Shown here piece by piece: positions 45,858 to 57,480 of a stretch of 64,000 nucleotides of DNA. The position numbers were made by a program, and so were the translations under genes. Source of the DNA: Apoderus coryli (taxonomy: Eukaryota; Arthropoda; Insecta; Coleoptera; Attelabidae); NCBI GenBank assembly GCA_911728435.2, contig OU452201.1, forward strand, positions 3,038,001-3,102,000, in the 5' to 3' direction. Position 1 is the stretch's first letter; every line of letters starts with the position of its first letter. The notes below the pieces were generated by a model. It made no database searches, had not been told where the DNA came from, and saw only the letters and a list, made by a program, of their open reading frames with translations.

Positions 45858-46590
45858 AATGCTTACAAAAGCTGTTTTCTGTATGATAAACGGTTCCGCA
45901 GATATTCGCAAAAGACGGATTTTTCTTTTCAATTTCAAAAAAAATTATTATTAATTAAAGATATTGGCAGTCTGTAGTTGCGTTGACTCATATTTGTTTT
46001 AAAGCACTCTGTATAAGTATAATATAGTAGTATAACATAATATACGGATCATCCTGCTGAAATAAGCAGAGTCGTAAAGCGAAGGCAATATAAACAAAGT
46101 TCTAATAACATTTTAAAAGAGGGAGGTGGCTTTCTTAGTTAAACCAAAACTTTATTATTCCTAATTTAGAAAGTTTCTTGTTATAATACGGCGTACAGAT
46201 TAAATGAGAGAGGAGCATAACTTCATGTTGAGTAGGTATTATAAACAGGAGAAGAAACTTGTATGTAATAATGATTATGACTATAATAATATTATGTAGT
46301 CAATATTTTTTGCAGTGTTTACTTGCATGTATATAGACTGAAGTTGCTTAGAAGGTTCTTAAGGACTAGTGGCAGCTAGCGAAGAAGGACAATTTCAGTA
46401 CTATTTGGCTAAGATATTATCAGGATAGCAACACTTTCGTCTAAAGAATGTTTCTGATCTTATACAGTCGAAATATTAATTCAGAGATGCCCAACACTCA
46501 TTTTGAAATAGAAACTCCCATTTTTTATTGTAACCGTATTCAACATAAAAAATTAGAACAGCTTTCTGTTTGGTTCCCTATAGCTTATTC
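45858..46590. other. Intergenic DNA, nothing recognised
   Basis: About 730 bases, AT-rich, no motif-bearing frame. Confidence 0.35.
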
Positions 46591-47085
46591 CTAATAATAA
46601 TAATAATAAGCATTTATTCCCAACAGGTTAAACCCACTTACAGGAAAATCAATAAATACATTTTCGTTTTCGAAAAGAGGAAAAAAACAACAAAAAAAAC
46701 CAAATAAATGCGGTACAAAACAAAATAATAAAAAAACTGATTAAATATTTCGGAAAAACAAAAAATTAACTCACTCTGTCCAAGTATACTTTAAATTCTT
46801 AAAATAAATAAACACTATTGACATTAAACACTACAAAAATAAATGCAATCAATATCAGTTCAATATTAAATAATAATTACTATACATTAAATAAACTATC
46901 AGTAATAGCTGACAAAGTTGAGAAATTAATATCAAAATCACGACAACACCGATTGAAAATGTCACACATAAAGTAAACAGGACTTTGTAACAAAATATTA
47001 GTCCTGGCTGGGCCCACAGTGAACGAGGGTGCGTTTTTAATTCCGCCGAATATGGGGATGGATATTTTTTAATCGTGACATGTTT
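46591..47085 (-). mobile_element. LINE 3' end only (copy Q)
   Basis: Minus-strand 3' end: an (ATT)n tail at 46591-46609, then CCTGTTGGGAATAAATGC. In broken frames there is a C-terminal protein scrap reading KRTLVHCGPSQD and LLYVCDIFNRCCRDFDINFS, which parallels YVMCNNF-ICADCDIFNCS of copies D and L. It is truncated inside the last coding part. Confidence 0.62.
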
Positions 47086-47383
47086 TACTCTATTCCAACC
47101 CTAGATGCAATACTTAAGTGGCAAGGCGTCTACCAAAAAAATATAGACAATTACTTTCCTATTCTATAAGTTCATTAATAATAATAATAATAATAATAGT
47201 CTTTATTGTCTAACAGGCGAAATACCTAATTACAAGACAATGTATTTGCATACAAATTCTGATAATAATTCTGATAATAATGTGCTTATTAATAATAATA
47301 ACAATAAGATATAAATTCAATATAACAAAATATACAAAAATTACATACTTATATACAAATAATACAAATAACTGACAAATTAT

Positions 47384-50239
47384 TTAAAATTCGAGAGTGC
47401 GGAGGTAGTACCAAAGGCTTTTTCTGAATCGGTTTAAAGATTTATCAAAATAATCAATATTATGATGCAAATGGGAACTGTTGCACACGTCGCAGGCCCT
47501 GAATAATGGAGCTCTTTGTTCATAATTAGTATGAGTTTGAGGTAATCTAAATAGGTTCGGCTTACGCGAATTAAACTGGGGTACATTAAAATGTATTTGT
47601 TGTAATAAATTCGGACAGTCAATAATGTTGTTAATTAATTTATAAAGAAAAACTTGGTCGGTAAATATTCGACGAACTGCCAGCGAGTCAAAGTTAAATT
47701 TGTTTAACAGCACTTGATGGTCACAACCTCTTGTAGGAAAACTCCCATCACTTTTAAAAGATAGATATCTCAAAAACTTACGTTGTACGTACTCCAACTT
47801 GTTCTTATGAACCGTGTAGTAGGGCGACCATACAAATGATGCGTACTCCAATTTAGATCTCACAAAGGTGTTGTATAGAGCAATGAGACAATCAACGCTA
47901 TCGAAGTCCCTTCCGGTACGAAATATAAAGCCCAACACACGAAGAGCCCCCTGCGCAATATATTCAACATGGCTGTTAAACGACAAATCCGAATCAACAA
48001 CAATACCAAGATCCCTCATCTGGGCACAAGACTCAAGAACTGTATTATTCAGCCTATACTGAAATAAGACGGGTTCCCTACTTTTCGAAAACACCATTAG
48101 TTTGCACTTCGGTATGCTAATCTTCAACGCATTTGTCTCACACCACTCCTCAAAACACTGCAAGTCCTCCTGAAGTCCAAGACAATCCTGATAGTTATGT
48201 ATGATGCGATATAACTTAAAATCATCCGCAAACATGAGACATGAACTAGATAAATGAGTTTTGATATCATTTATATAAATAGCAAATATTAATGGGGCCA
48301 GGTTACTTCCCTGAGGAGCTCCACTAGAAACAATCATCTCCGCGGATTTAAATCCCTTATACTCTACATACTGTCTGCGGTTGTACAGGTATGTATCAAA
48401 AAAGTTTAGCAGGCTCGCATCAAAACCGATATTACCCATCTTCTGTCGAACTATTGAATGGTCTAACCTATCGAAGGCCTTTGTGAAGTCCGTGTAAATA
48501 ACGTCCGCCTGTAGTCCCCTTCCAAGAGCACAGTAAATATCTTGCAGAAAGCATGAAAGGTTACTTACAGTCGAACGCCCGCGAAAAAATCCATGCTGTT
48601 CCAGGACTATGTGGTTCTTTGTTTGATCAAATATCTTTTCATGCAGCACCGTCTCGAAGATCTTCGCAAAATTGGACAGAATTGAGATAGGTCTGTAGTT
48701 AGATATTTGAGAATCATCGCCGGACTTATGAACAGGTACAACTCTGGCAAGCTTCCACTGGTCTGGGAATATCTCCGATTTCATACATTTGTTGAAAATT
48801 ATTTCAAGTGGCTTCGCAAACACATAAGCACAATCCCGTACAACAAATGCAGGTACATTGTCATGACCCGCAGTCAGCTTGGGTTTGAGCTTTTTTGCTG
48901 CCCGAACAATATCATCCTGAGTAAGTAAACCCACTGATATTGATAAATCAAGATTTAGAGGATCCCTATAAGGTACCTGTGCCGATTCTGTATATACACT
49001 ATTGAAAAATTTGGCAAATCCGCTAACAATTTCACCAGGATTCAGTAATAGATCCCCCTGTGGATCCTGCATATTACCGGGAATACGAGATCCCCGTTTT
49101 TTGATTTGTACAAACTTCCAGAATTCTCTAGGGTCACTTTTTATTGATGTTTGGATGTCGCCAATATAGGCGGCATATGCCATCTTTATTTTTTGTTTTA
49201 CCTGTGCCCTCAGAGTGTGAAACATGTTATGAAAGGTATTATCACCAGTGACCTTCCATTTTTTGAAATATTTAGACTTCTTCCTAATGTTAACAATTAT
49301 GTCATGATCGAACCATGCCGGATATGATCTCTTATTCTTACGTGTTTGAGACAGCGGTACATACATATCAAAAATATTTGTTAGTGTTCCGTAAAATTCA
49401 GATACCGATGTATTTACGTCTTCAATATCATTAAGAAACGACCAGTCCTGAACTAGAATTTCATTATATAAGAGTACGAAATTAGCTTTTTTAAAATTAT
49501 ACCTTTTATTGGATGGGTTTGATATAAATCTTTCGTGTCGCAGTCCAGAAGCCTTAAGTGAAATATCTAATGTCGGATGATAGGCGTCCTCAGCTACAAG
49601 AGGCTCACTGCTGCGTACAACTTCGCATGGCATATTAGAAAGCACTAAATCCAGTATATCATTAGAATTATTAAATACCTGATTACATTGATTTAAATTA
49701 AATAATGACATAAAATTATTCAGGGCGATAACTGACTGATTATTTGGAACAGGTTCAAAGTGAATGTTAAAGTCACCAATAATTAACAGATTAGATCCAT
49801 ACAAACAAGTCAGATACTCAAAAAATTCAAAAAGTTCAACATAATGATTCACACTTAGGTTTGGCTGCACATAAATAGAGAAACAGTAAAGCGTACAACC
49901 GCCCAGATGCAATTTACAGCCAATCAGATCAACTGATGGCACAAGTGTAGGAGCATTACTTAAATTTATCAAACTAGAATTAATACTAGATCTTACAGCC
50001 AATAGTACACCTCCTCCCCTTGAGACATTCAATGCTACAAGATCACGGTCCTTCCTGTATACGACGTAGTTGAGATCAAACAGTTCTGCATTATTGACCT
50101 GTGGTTGAATCCAAGTCTCTGTAACCGCTATGACATCATAATCGGCACTGCTCACTGCGTTATAGAAAGTGTTCGTCTTAGTATTCAAACCGCGCACATT
50201 CTGATACAAAATACTTATAACTTCCCTCCTGCTAGACAA
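47384..50239 (-). CDS. LINE ORF2: endonuclease and reverse transcriptase
   Basis: An uninterrupted 951-codon frame. Residues 1-230 form an apurinic-type endonuclease: YQNVRGLNTK (Asn14), ETW (Glu41), GDFN (155-158), DILDLVLS, and a degenerate final box EDAYHP. A connecting region includes YPAWFDHDI and FWKFVQIKKRG. The RT lies at about 500-740: SNYRPISILSNFAKIFE, QADVIYTDFTKAFDRLDH (Asp584), SSGAPQGSNLAPLIFAIYI and MFADDFKLYR (Asp672, Asp673). The thumb and C-terminal region follow, with VQRKFLRYLSFKSDGSFPT. All key RT residues are present, so it may be active. The codon at 50239 is TTG, not ATG, and the frame has no ATG before the endonuclease. The open frame extends upstream to about 50269, overlapping the end of ORF1 in the -1 frame, so translation may need frameshifting or reinitiation. 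Confidence 0.95.
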   Translation of the reverse strand: MSSRREVISILYQNVRGLNTKTNTFYNAVSSADYDVIAVTETWIQPQVNNAELFDLNYVVYRKDRDLVALNVSRGGGVLLAVRSSINSSLINLSNAPTLVPSVDLIGCKLHLGGCTLYCFSIYVQPNLSVNHYVELFEFFEYLTCLYGSNLLIIGDFNIHFEPVPNNQSVIALNNFMSLFNLNQCNQVFNNSNDILDLVLSNMPCEVVRSSEPLVAEDAYHPTLDISLKASGLRHERFISNPSNKRYNFKKANFVLLYNEILVQDWSFLNDIEDVNTSVSEFYGTLTNIFDMYVPLSQTRKNKRSYPAWFDHDIIVNIRKKSKYFKKWKVTGDNTFHNMFHTLRAQVKQKIKMAYAAYIGDIQTSIKSDPREFWKFVQIKKRGSRIPGNMQDPQGDLLLNPGEIVSGFAKFFNSVYTESAQVPYRDPLNLDLSISVGLLTQDDIVRAAKKLKPKLTAGHDNVPAFVVRDCAYVFAKPLEIIFNKCMKSEIFPDQWKLARVVPVHKSGDDSQISNYRPISILSNFAKIFETVLHEKIFDQTKNHIVLEQHGFFRGRSTVSNLSCFLQDIYCALGRGLQADVIYTDFTKAFDRLDHSIVRQKMGNIGFDASLLNFFDTYLYNRRQYVEYKGFKSAEMIVSSGAPQGSNLAPLIFAIYINDIKTHLSSSCLMFADDFKLYRIIHNYQDCLGLQEDLQCFEEWCETNALKISIPKCKLMVFSKSREPVLFQYRLNNTVLESCAQMRDLGIVVDSDLSFNSHVEYIAQGALRVLGFIFRTGRDFDSVDCLIALYNTFVRSKLEYASFVWSPYYTVHKNKLEYVQRKFLRYLSFKSDGSFPTRGCDHQVLLNKFNFDSLAVRRIFTDQVFLYKLINNIIDCPNLLQQIHFNVPQFNSRKPNLFRLPQTHTNYEQRAPLFRACDVCNSSHLHHNIDYFDKSLNRFRKSLWYYLRTLEF

Positions 50240-50244
50240 AGCTG

Positions 50245-50883
50245 TTAGTTTAAATGTTGATTCTGAGCTTCAGTAGAAACTATGGTGGGAACACTTCTGA
50301 CGTACTTAATTTTTATGTTTGTTTCACCTCTGTTTCTCCTTTCAATTAACTTCTGCTTTACAACCTTATATTCTCGTAATTGTTTAGGTGTTTTATCAGA
50401 GGATATGTATAGATGTCTAGCGTTAGTTTTAACATTAAAGGCGTTTCGCAGAACCTTGATAACGTGGCTCGTATCCTTAAAGGTAACGCGGATTGGTCTT
50501 GGTCTATCGGCTGATTGATGATCATTTGTATTTTTCTGATGACCTATTCTAGATACATGAGATATATCTGATGCGGCCAAATTTGGACAGATTTGCTGTG
50601 ACAGAGAGACAGCAAAAGCCTCAACATTTTGATCAGAATCCGCTGCCTCAGGATGTCCAAATATTATAATGTTCTTTTTCTTCCTTTCACGATCATGGTA
50701 CTCACGGAACATTTCTTCTTGGTCTTCATAATTGTGAGAAATCTGGAGTTTGTTCTCGAGGATGCCTATACGAGTGTTTAAATCGACAACCTCAGACTTC
50801 AGTGCTTCGTTCACTTCAACTTGTTGTTCGAATCGCTCACGCAGATCCTTGTACATGTTTTCGAAGACATTCAGTTTCCCCAT
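50245..50883 (-). CDS. LINE ORF1: coiled-coil RNA-binding-type protein
   Basis: The open frame runs from a TAG at about 50925 to TAA at 50245. The first ATG is at 50883, giving 212 residues; the longer frame would need GTG. The N-terminus is a coiled coil (NVFENMYKDLRERFEQQVEV, NEALKSEVVDLNTRIGILEN). A domain follows with RERKKKNIIIFGHPEA, ISHVSRIGHQK, RPRPIRVTFKDTSHVIKVLR and LYISSDKTPKQLREYKVVKQ. This layout is common in insect non-LTR ORF1 proteins and resembles the FP25K-like domain family. It probably binds element RNA and forms the ribonucleoprotein particle. It ends ...HLN with the codons CAT TTA AAC TAA, creating the slippery-type heptamer TTTAAAC at 50248-50254. Confidence 0.88.
   Translation of the reverse strand: MGKLNVFENMYKDLRERFEQQVEVNEALKSEVVDLNTRIGILENKLQISHNYEDQEEMFREYHDRERKKKNIIIFGHPEAADSDQNVEAFAVSLSQQICPNLAASDISHVSRIGHQKNTNDHQSADRPRPIRVTFKDTSHVIKVLRNAFNVKTNARHLYISSDKTPKQLREYKVVKQKLIERRNRGETNIKIKYVRSVPTIVSTEAQNQHLN
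50248..50254 (-). promoter_or_regulatory. Candidate -1 frameshift heptamer TTTAAAC
   Basis: On the minus strand the last two sense codons of ORF1, TTA AAC, are preceded by T and followed directly by the stop TAA. T TTA AAC has the X XXY YYZ form in the zero frame. A -1 slip gives TTT AAA CTA ACA GCT TTG TCT, which is exactly the ORF2 frame. No downstream pseudoknot has been established. Confidence 0.55.
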
Positions 50884-51225
50884 AACATCTTCCAATGTGA
50901 CAGGGTTATGCACTCCCGATGCCTAAGAAACATTTAAGAAACATTATACGCGGGAATTACCATAAATACCATCCACGCTGTACTTACTTGGTGGCATTTC
51001 ACTAATTTTCTCGAATGTTTCCGCATAAACACAAAAACAACTTGACGTTTATAAATTATATAAGGTAGTGTCTTCTTCTCCACAACACACAATATTTCAC
51101 GTAGGTACACCCAACTACCCCTATTGTGTCTCGTCGGGCTCATTAGATGTGGAAAACCTGTATACGCACGTCTAACATACACACCGACTGGCTTGTCTCC
51201 TCCGGGGGGTGGGTTTAGTGTAAAG

Positions 51226-52480
51226 GGGGCTTACGGTAGCGGAATTACTAACAAACACATTTATCATCATGTTGCTTCTTGTTTACAGCTCGTATGACGT
51301 TATTATTATACATACAAGTACATACAGCATGCAATAATTATTATTTTGGAATTAATATTCTACTATGTAATTTTAATTGTTATGCACTGTTTCATTATTT
51401 AAGTATTTATACTTTGATGATGAACCCTAAAGCTAAGTACAACAGAGAAAAGTAGTTAGCTGCAATTACTAATTCCAATCGATATGCTTAGGATTTTAAC
51501 CCTCTCTAATACATTTCTTAAAACGAAATGGTACACCATCTAATTTCCCTTAACAGAGGTAACACCCTGTCTACGAGTACTACATATGGACCATACCAAA
51601 GGAGAACCACCAACAGCAGAGCATAATATTATTTATGTGTTTTGCTTAATTTCGAAACAATTTTACTGTGGTTGAGTTGCCTATTCAAAAACTGACATAC
51701 TTTATGGCATTATACGTTACCTCTCTCAATATTATTCTATACTATGCAGGCTTAAAATAACAAAAACCGCTATACACGAAATGTAATTAAATTTACAGTC
51801 AAGTTAAACCTGATTCACAAACAATTGCTGTGGAGAGAGAGGTCGTTTGGTAGCCTTTTTCCGTAGCTAACACCACACAGAAGGGTGAATGTAAAACGTA
51901 AGAGAGTAGATTGTGTAATAGATAGAATGTACAAACAAAAACTGAATTATCTTTTATACACATCTAGGTCTAACTGTCCTTTATTCTATACACGAGAAAC
52001 ATGAAAATGGTGTTGTGGGAATTTGCGTCAAATCTTCTAAGTAGTTGCTGGAAATTTGATAATTTTCGTTTCAGGAACCAATCTAAAGACAATTTTTCCT
52101 GGAAAATCTCACAACTCTTTAAATAGTGGATTGGTGCGGGCAAGTTGATGTTTACACATAATTTGACTCAATAACTTCGAGTTTTATTAAAACTATTTAC
52201 AAAAAAATTAATGGAATTTACTCAGTAATTTATGTGATAGAAAATCAATTCATCTATATAATTACAGTTAGGTAAACTCAAATATTTTGATAAGAATTAT
52301 AAGTTTTTGCCTGATATTTGGAGATCAATAGACGTTCTGCACCAAACTAACAAATATACACATACTACTAATGTATACTTATTTATCTTGGATTGAGTAT
52401 TAAAAGTTTATATTGAAGTTATGTTTGATACGAGTATTATTGTATTTGAAGGTATTGAACTTACACACATCTCACTGGAA
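51226..52480. other. Intergenic DNA, nothing recognised
   Basis: About 1.25 kb upstream of the full-length LINE; AT-rich, no supported gene. Confidence 0.35.
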
Positions 52481-52665
52481 ACGAAAATACTGCTACAAGC
52501 AATTGCAGGCAGTGAGGATCGCATAAGGCAAGAAATTCAGGCCGAAAATATAAAGATTTGTGGAGGAGCAAAATAGTAAGGTGTCAACATTGGAGCAGCG
52601 ATGTGCCTTAATGGAAGATAAGTATTTATCACAGGAAAAACGATTGAGGTGCTGATCTGTAAAAA
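52481..52665 (+). pseudogene. LINE ORF1 coiled-coil scrap
   Basis: Reads ETKILLQAIAGSEDRIRQEI and then, after a frame change, SKVSTLEQRCALMEDKYLSQ EKRLR. Heptad-like charged sequence of this type is found at the N-terminus of CR1-like ORF1 proteins. The evidence is compositional and the call is tentative. Confidence 0.4.
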
Positions 52666-53165
52666 TATAGAAGGTGTCCTTGTATCTGCTACAGTCTAAT
52701 ATTCCTTTTGAAGTTGTTAAACAGAGCTTCGAACTGAAGCGTCGAATATCAAATTTTGTTGTCGGATGTCTTTTCAATTATTCATAAAGTAGGTGTTAAC
52801 TATGTGACTATACGTGTGAATGACACACAGAGAGATGCCTGTGTGTATATAATATATTAGTATGGCTTTTGTGTAATTTCACAGCGACAGATAGACAGGC
52901 GGATAGGGAAAATGAGTGCACAATTGTACGTATATACAAAACAAATTTCACATTTCGGTATTCTAATATCAACTCGGTATCCAGTTTATTCTGTCTAGTT
53001 TCCAAATCTGGACTCCAGTTCCGCTTCATTTGGTATTATACACAACATGTTAATGTGCATCCGGGTATGCCGGTGTTGCAGAATGCTGAATATTTGGCAT
53101 TGCGAACTGTGAAAGAGTAAATAATTATGTCATGTTGTATTATTTCTGGATGAATCCCTGGTATA
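52666..53165. other. Intergenic DNA, nothing recognised
   Basis: About 500 bases. The 83-codon frame at 52869-53120 has no recognised motif. Confidence 0.35.
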
Positions 53166-53430
53166 ATTATTAGAGTTCGCCTGTTGCCTTATTTGAATGC
53201 TCACACAGTCGAATTGATATGTAATCCGCCGTACAGTCCTGATTTAGCACCCAATGATATCTTTTTGATCCCAAACATCGTGAACAAATTGCTTAGACAA
53301 TGATTTTTGTCGGCAGAAGAAGCCATAGATGCATTCAAAAGCCATATGTTTTGGGAAAATTGTTATTACAAATGGTTCAATTATTACGCTCAAAATATCT
53401 ATTTATTCCGGTGTAACATTCTTTGAAATT
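53166..53430 (+). pseudogene. Mariner transposase C-terminal scrap
   Basis: Plus strand: NAHTVELICNPPYSPDLAPN followed by DIFLIPNIVNKLLRQ, then a TGA stop, then FLSAEEAIDAFKSHM and WENCYYKWFNYY. The third catalytic Asp (PND) is kept, unlike the copy at 0.4-1.1 kb. The first two Asp residues are not in the fragment. Confidence 0.82.
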
Positions 53431-55507
53431 ATCAGTGCTTCAAAACTCCCTCTAACTGTACATAGTCTGCTGTACTGATTCCTTTGCGCACTGCGCTGCT
53501 CATGATTGTAGTTCTAAAAAGCCGAATTCCGGGTCAAATTTAAATATTCCTCGTAATAATGAGACAACACACCATATATATATATATATATATATTATAT
53601 ATACTTCACTAGTTCCTCAAAATGTAGATCTTGTTATTATCCGCTTTATGGGAAGCTATACCACCACCTTCCGTGATAATGTTTGTTCCATTTTTGCACT
53701 TACTTTACTTTTTTTTATCGCACATACGGGTCCCTATGTAATAAACTTTTGAAAATATTTGTGAAAACGCTTCTAGCTTGAGAGGATGTCGTAAAATTCT
53801 TATGTCACCAACATAAGGCTGCTTTATACAGAAGATGCGATTCACTAGGAATTTTTAGAAGGCTCATATCAAAAATTTGAAATTAAATTTGTTGAGTGGA
53901 TACGTTAGGAAAAAGATTTCCTTTAGCGAGACAACATTGTCGTTTACTTTATGAACAACAGGAAATAATATGGACATAAAAGATGAGGCTAACACACATG
54001 TGGTTATTTTAAGATTTCTTGATATTTATTTGTCAAGAACATAACACAAACAACCGAAAATCAAATTATATTTTATTTTTTTTTTTGTATTTTAGGAAAT
54101 AATGATGCGGCAAAACATTACCAAAACTAAGGTTAAGAAATTTTAAATCAACTTGGTCACTGGAAGTTCCATAGCTGATATACAGTAAATTTCGAGATGT
54201 CCTGAAAAATCATCGAATGTGAAAGACCCTGTACAGTAAACCACCGGAATGAGACATTTGTCTCGTTCTTCCGACATTGTCACCAGTCCGCGCCATGTCT
54301 CATCTCACATGACTACCTGTAAACCGGAGCACATAGAATAAAAGCACAATTGAGGAGCTTTTGCTAACAGGAAAATCAAATGCAACATTCAGATAATTCT
54401 CACAAATAAAGCAAGTTGGGTGCTAGCGCAATTAAATTGGTCATAACAGTAATTTAATAGACGAAGTTTTTCTGTATATTTTCGAACAGCAGAAAGTAAG
54501 CAATTAAAAATTTTTAGCGTTGAACATTATCCTTTAAAGCCTGTGCAGTTTGAATATTATTATTATTATTTTAGCAATTTCCAAATTGCTAAAGTTTGAA
54601 CTATAAAATAATGTATATGTATATACAAATATGCACGTCGTTATATTCATTAATTTAGTTTTAAAATAATTAATTTTAATTTCTAAATAAATCTACAACA
54701 GTCCATTTATCCTCTTGATCTTTTATTTTATATCTAATTATCCTGGTTCTTGCCGTTCGCAAAAACCAGGGTATAATCTCCCATATTCCAGTCTATGTTC
54801 AACTTTTCAGAAATAATTTTCCTTTACAACCTATCAAAAAAGAAATAGAATTAAAATTACAACGAAAAAAAAAAATCGGTGAACGAGTAACACATCAGTG
54901 AAACTGAAAAACTCATTTAAAACTTTTGCAAAGTTAGAAGTTAAATCCTCGAACGGCAGCAACTTTACACTGCAAAAACGGAAACTCTTTTTAAAATGTA
55001 TTATTTAAACGCGTCAAGTATTTGGAAAAAATCGAGATGAAGGAAAATGTACATGTTTGTCATGGAATTATGAAAATGTCAATTTAAAAATTACTCGTTA
55101 AAATATTAAAAGATGATAATTTAACATGTTTGACCTACCATTTGTTGCCCAGCACGCACATTTCAGCAGTACTATTGTCGTTATCACAATTCTCAGCATT
55201 TTGCCCATACTCAGGACGGATCTAGAATAAGAATAAGGTATTAATATACAGTGTGTCCTAAAAACAAAACTTATAAATGCCGACAGAATTAACTTTATTA
55301 ATTATCGATGAAACTGGAAAGAGAACAAACTTTTTGGGAACAAACTATTTGATTGCTTTTCAAAATATGCCCTTTTATGGTTTATACAGGTTTGCATAAG
55401 CTCTGGAGGTTGCGTCTCTTTAGATGAAACCGATATACATGATAGATATGATATAGGTAAACTTGTGTTTTTTTAAATGGAACACCCAGTATGTTTTAGG
55501 CTGTTTT
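53431..55507. other. Intergenic DNA with TA microsatellite
   Basis: About 2 kb. A (TA)n tract lies at about 53574-53603. No motif-bearing frame was found. Confidence 0.45.
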
Positions 55508-57480
55508 AATAAATAAATAAATAAAGCGTTTATTGCCCAACAGTTTCTCATTTAAAGGACAATATTACAAACTAAAAAATTAAATGCTTAAATAAACTAA
55601 AATACTAATTTATAAATCCTAATTAATTCCGCACACATAAACACACCTAAACCACAAATGTCTCTGCAGCTACAGGCGATCTTAACAGTACATTGGTCCT
55701 AGCTCTGTGTAAGTGAAATGTTAAATGCGATCTGGTATTCAACCTAGGAACTAACAAATTCAAGCAAGATAGCAGAAAAGAGCAGTCGATTTTTTCTCTA
55801 AGCAATTTATATAAGATGGTTAATGAGCTCTGAATTCTTCGTTACTCCAGACTCTGTTGACGTGATAGTAACAATTCATGATCGAAACCTCTTACTGGAT
55901 AAGCACCATCGGTTCTAAAAACTAAATATTTCAAAAATCTACGTTGAATTTGCTCGACCTCTAGTTTATGAATATTATACTGAGGATACCAGATGATGGA
56001 AGAATACTCCAATTTTGACCTCACATAGGCATTGAACAAGGTGATAAGGGCAGAGGTATTATTGAAACCTTTGTAGTTACGCATTATAAAGCCATACATG
56101 CGAGATGCCTCACCAACCATTCTTTCCATATGCTCCAAAAACTGGAACCTCTGATCGAAGATAACACCAAGATCCGTGAATACCCGACATCGTTCAAGTT
56201 TATTTGTGGAGATTGCATACGGATAGTCAATAAACGTTGTTTTACGTGTAAAACTCAGACATGTGCATTTATGAATGTTAAGAGACAATTTGTTACTGTC
56301 GCACCACCTTTCTAGAGCACACAGATCATGCTGAAGGTTTATGCAATCTGCTACTGAATCCATGGAGGCGAAGATTTTTAAGTCATCTGCGAAAAATAGA
56401 GTACGCTGAAGTAAACACGGGTCCAGGTCATTGATGAAAAGAAGGAACAACAATGAACCTAAGTTAGAACCTTGGGGTACTCTTGACGTGGCCGAGTAAA
56501 AACAAGATTTAAAGCCGTTGCAAAAGACATATTGTTTCCGATCATGCAAGTATGAGTTGCATAAAGATATCAAGCCATCAAATCCATCATACGTATGCAG
56601 TTTACTCAGCAATATGCCATGGTCTAGCCTATCAAAGGCTTTGGTGAAATCAGTATAGATTACATCCAGTTGACCGCCATGATCAAGAGTTTCAAAGATA
56701 CAGTGGGTAATAACTGACAGATTGGTGACAGTGGACTGGCCACACATAAAACCATGCTGGTTAGGTGAAATCTGACGTCTCACAGCTGTATAGATCTGGT
56801 CATATAAAATTGATTCAAATAATTTAGAAAAATTGCACAATAGAGAAATTGGGCGATAATTATTAATATGAGACTTTTCGCCGGATTTAAAGACTGGAAC
56901 AACTTTAGATACCTTCCATAGATCCGGATACATTCCCGACTTCAAAATTAAATTGCAAATTGACTGTAATGGAAGAGCTAAGACAGAAATGCAATCTCGG
57001 ACAAAAAAAGAGGGAATATTATCATATCCAGAGGTAAATTTATATTTAAGGCGTTTAGAAGCTGCAAATATGTCTGACAGCTCAATCTGCCCGATATTGA
57101 CAGTATTAGAGCTTCCAGGAACATTCGGCGCAAGATAACTAGATGATTTAAGAAAAACACTATGGAAGAAGGTAGCAAACGAGTCGACAATGGCTTGAGG
57201 ATCAGAGTAAGATTGATCGTCCTTCCACATAGTGGCTGGGATACGCGAGGTTCCAGTTTTGTTATGGAAAAAAGACCAAAAATTTTGAAGATCGTCATTG
57301 AGAGAACTCTGCACTCTAGAGATATACTCATTAAACGCAACCTTCTGCTCTTCCTTACACAAACGTCTCGAATTTTTAAATTAAATATTGTCTCTAGTGA
57401 TTTTGTATTTTTTAAGGAATTTTGCTTTGAGTTTAATATTTTTAATTAGGCTGCTGATGTACCAACATGGAAATTTTAAT
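55508..57480 (-). mobile_element. LINE copy N (third family)
   Basis: Minus-strand LINE lacking the endonuclease but with a long open frame (55842-57362). Upstream in a broken frame is FPCWYISSLIKNIKLKAKFL. The ORF reads RRLCKEEQKVAF-type linker, NFWSFFHNKTGTSRIPATMW, RLKYKFTSGYDNIPSFFVRD, NNYRPISLLCNFSKLFESIL, QLDVIYTDFTKAFDRLDHGI, SRVPQGSNLGSLLFLLFIND and TLFFADDLKIFASM. It continues through RSKLEYSSIIWYPQYNIH and IQRRFLKYLVFRTDGAYPV. A loss of about five bases at LLLSR-QQSLE shifts the frame, ending it early; the remaining C-terminus lies at about 55620-55840. The 3' end is CTGTTGGGCAATAAACGC with (TTTA)n at 55508-55524. The RT residues are intact; truncation and frameshift disable it. Confidence 0.93.

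Larger units (their letters stand above)
47174..51225 (-). mobile_element. Near-full-length two-ORF LINE (copy M)
   Basis: The most complete retrotransposon in the window, on the minus strand. It has a GC-richer 5' leader (about 50914-51225), ORF1 (50245-50883), ORF2 (47384-50239 plus a short upstream open extension), and a 3' untranslated region. The 3' region ends CCTGTTAGACAATAAAGACT and an (ATT)n tail at 47174-47200. Both ORFs are uninterrupted. The domain order endonuclease-RT without RNase H, the FADD box and the microsatellite tail place it in the CR1/Jockey broad group; I cannot assign the clade further. It is closely related to copy C. The flanking target duplication was not resolved, so the exact 5' end is approximate. 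Confidence 0.93.

Noticed and set aside
53571..53605. TA-rich array considered as a regulatory or structural element
   Set aside because: Simple (TA)n microsatellite.
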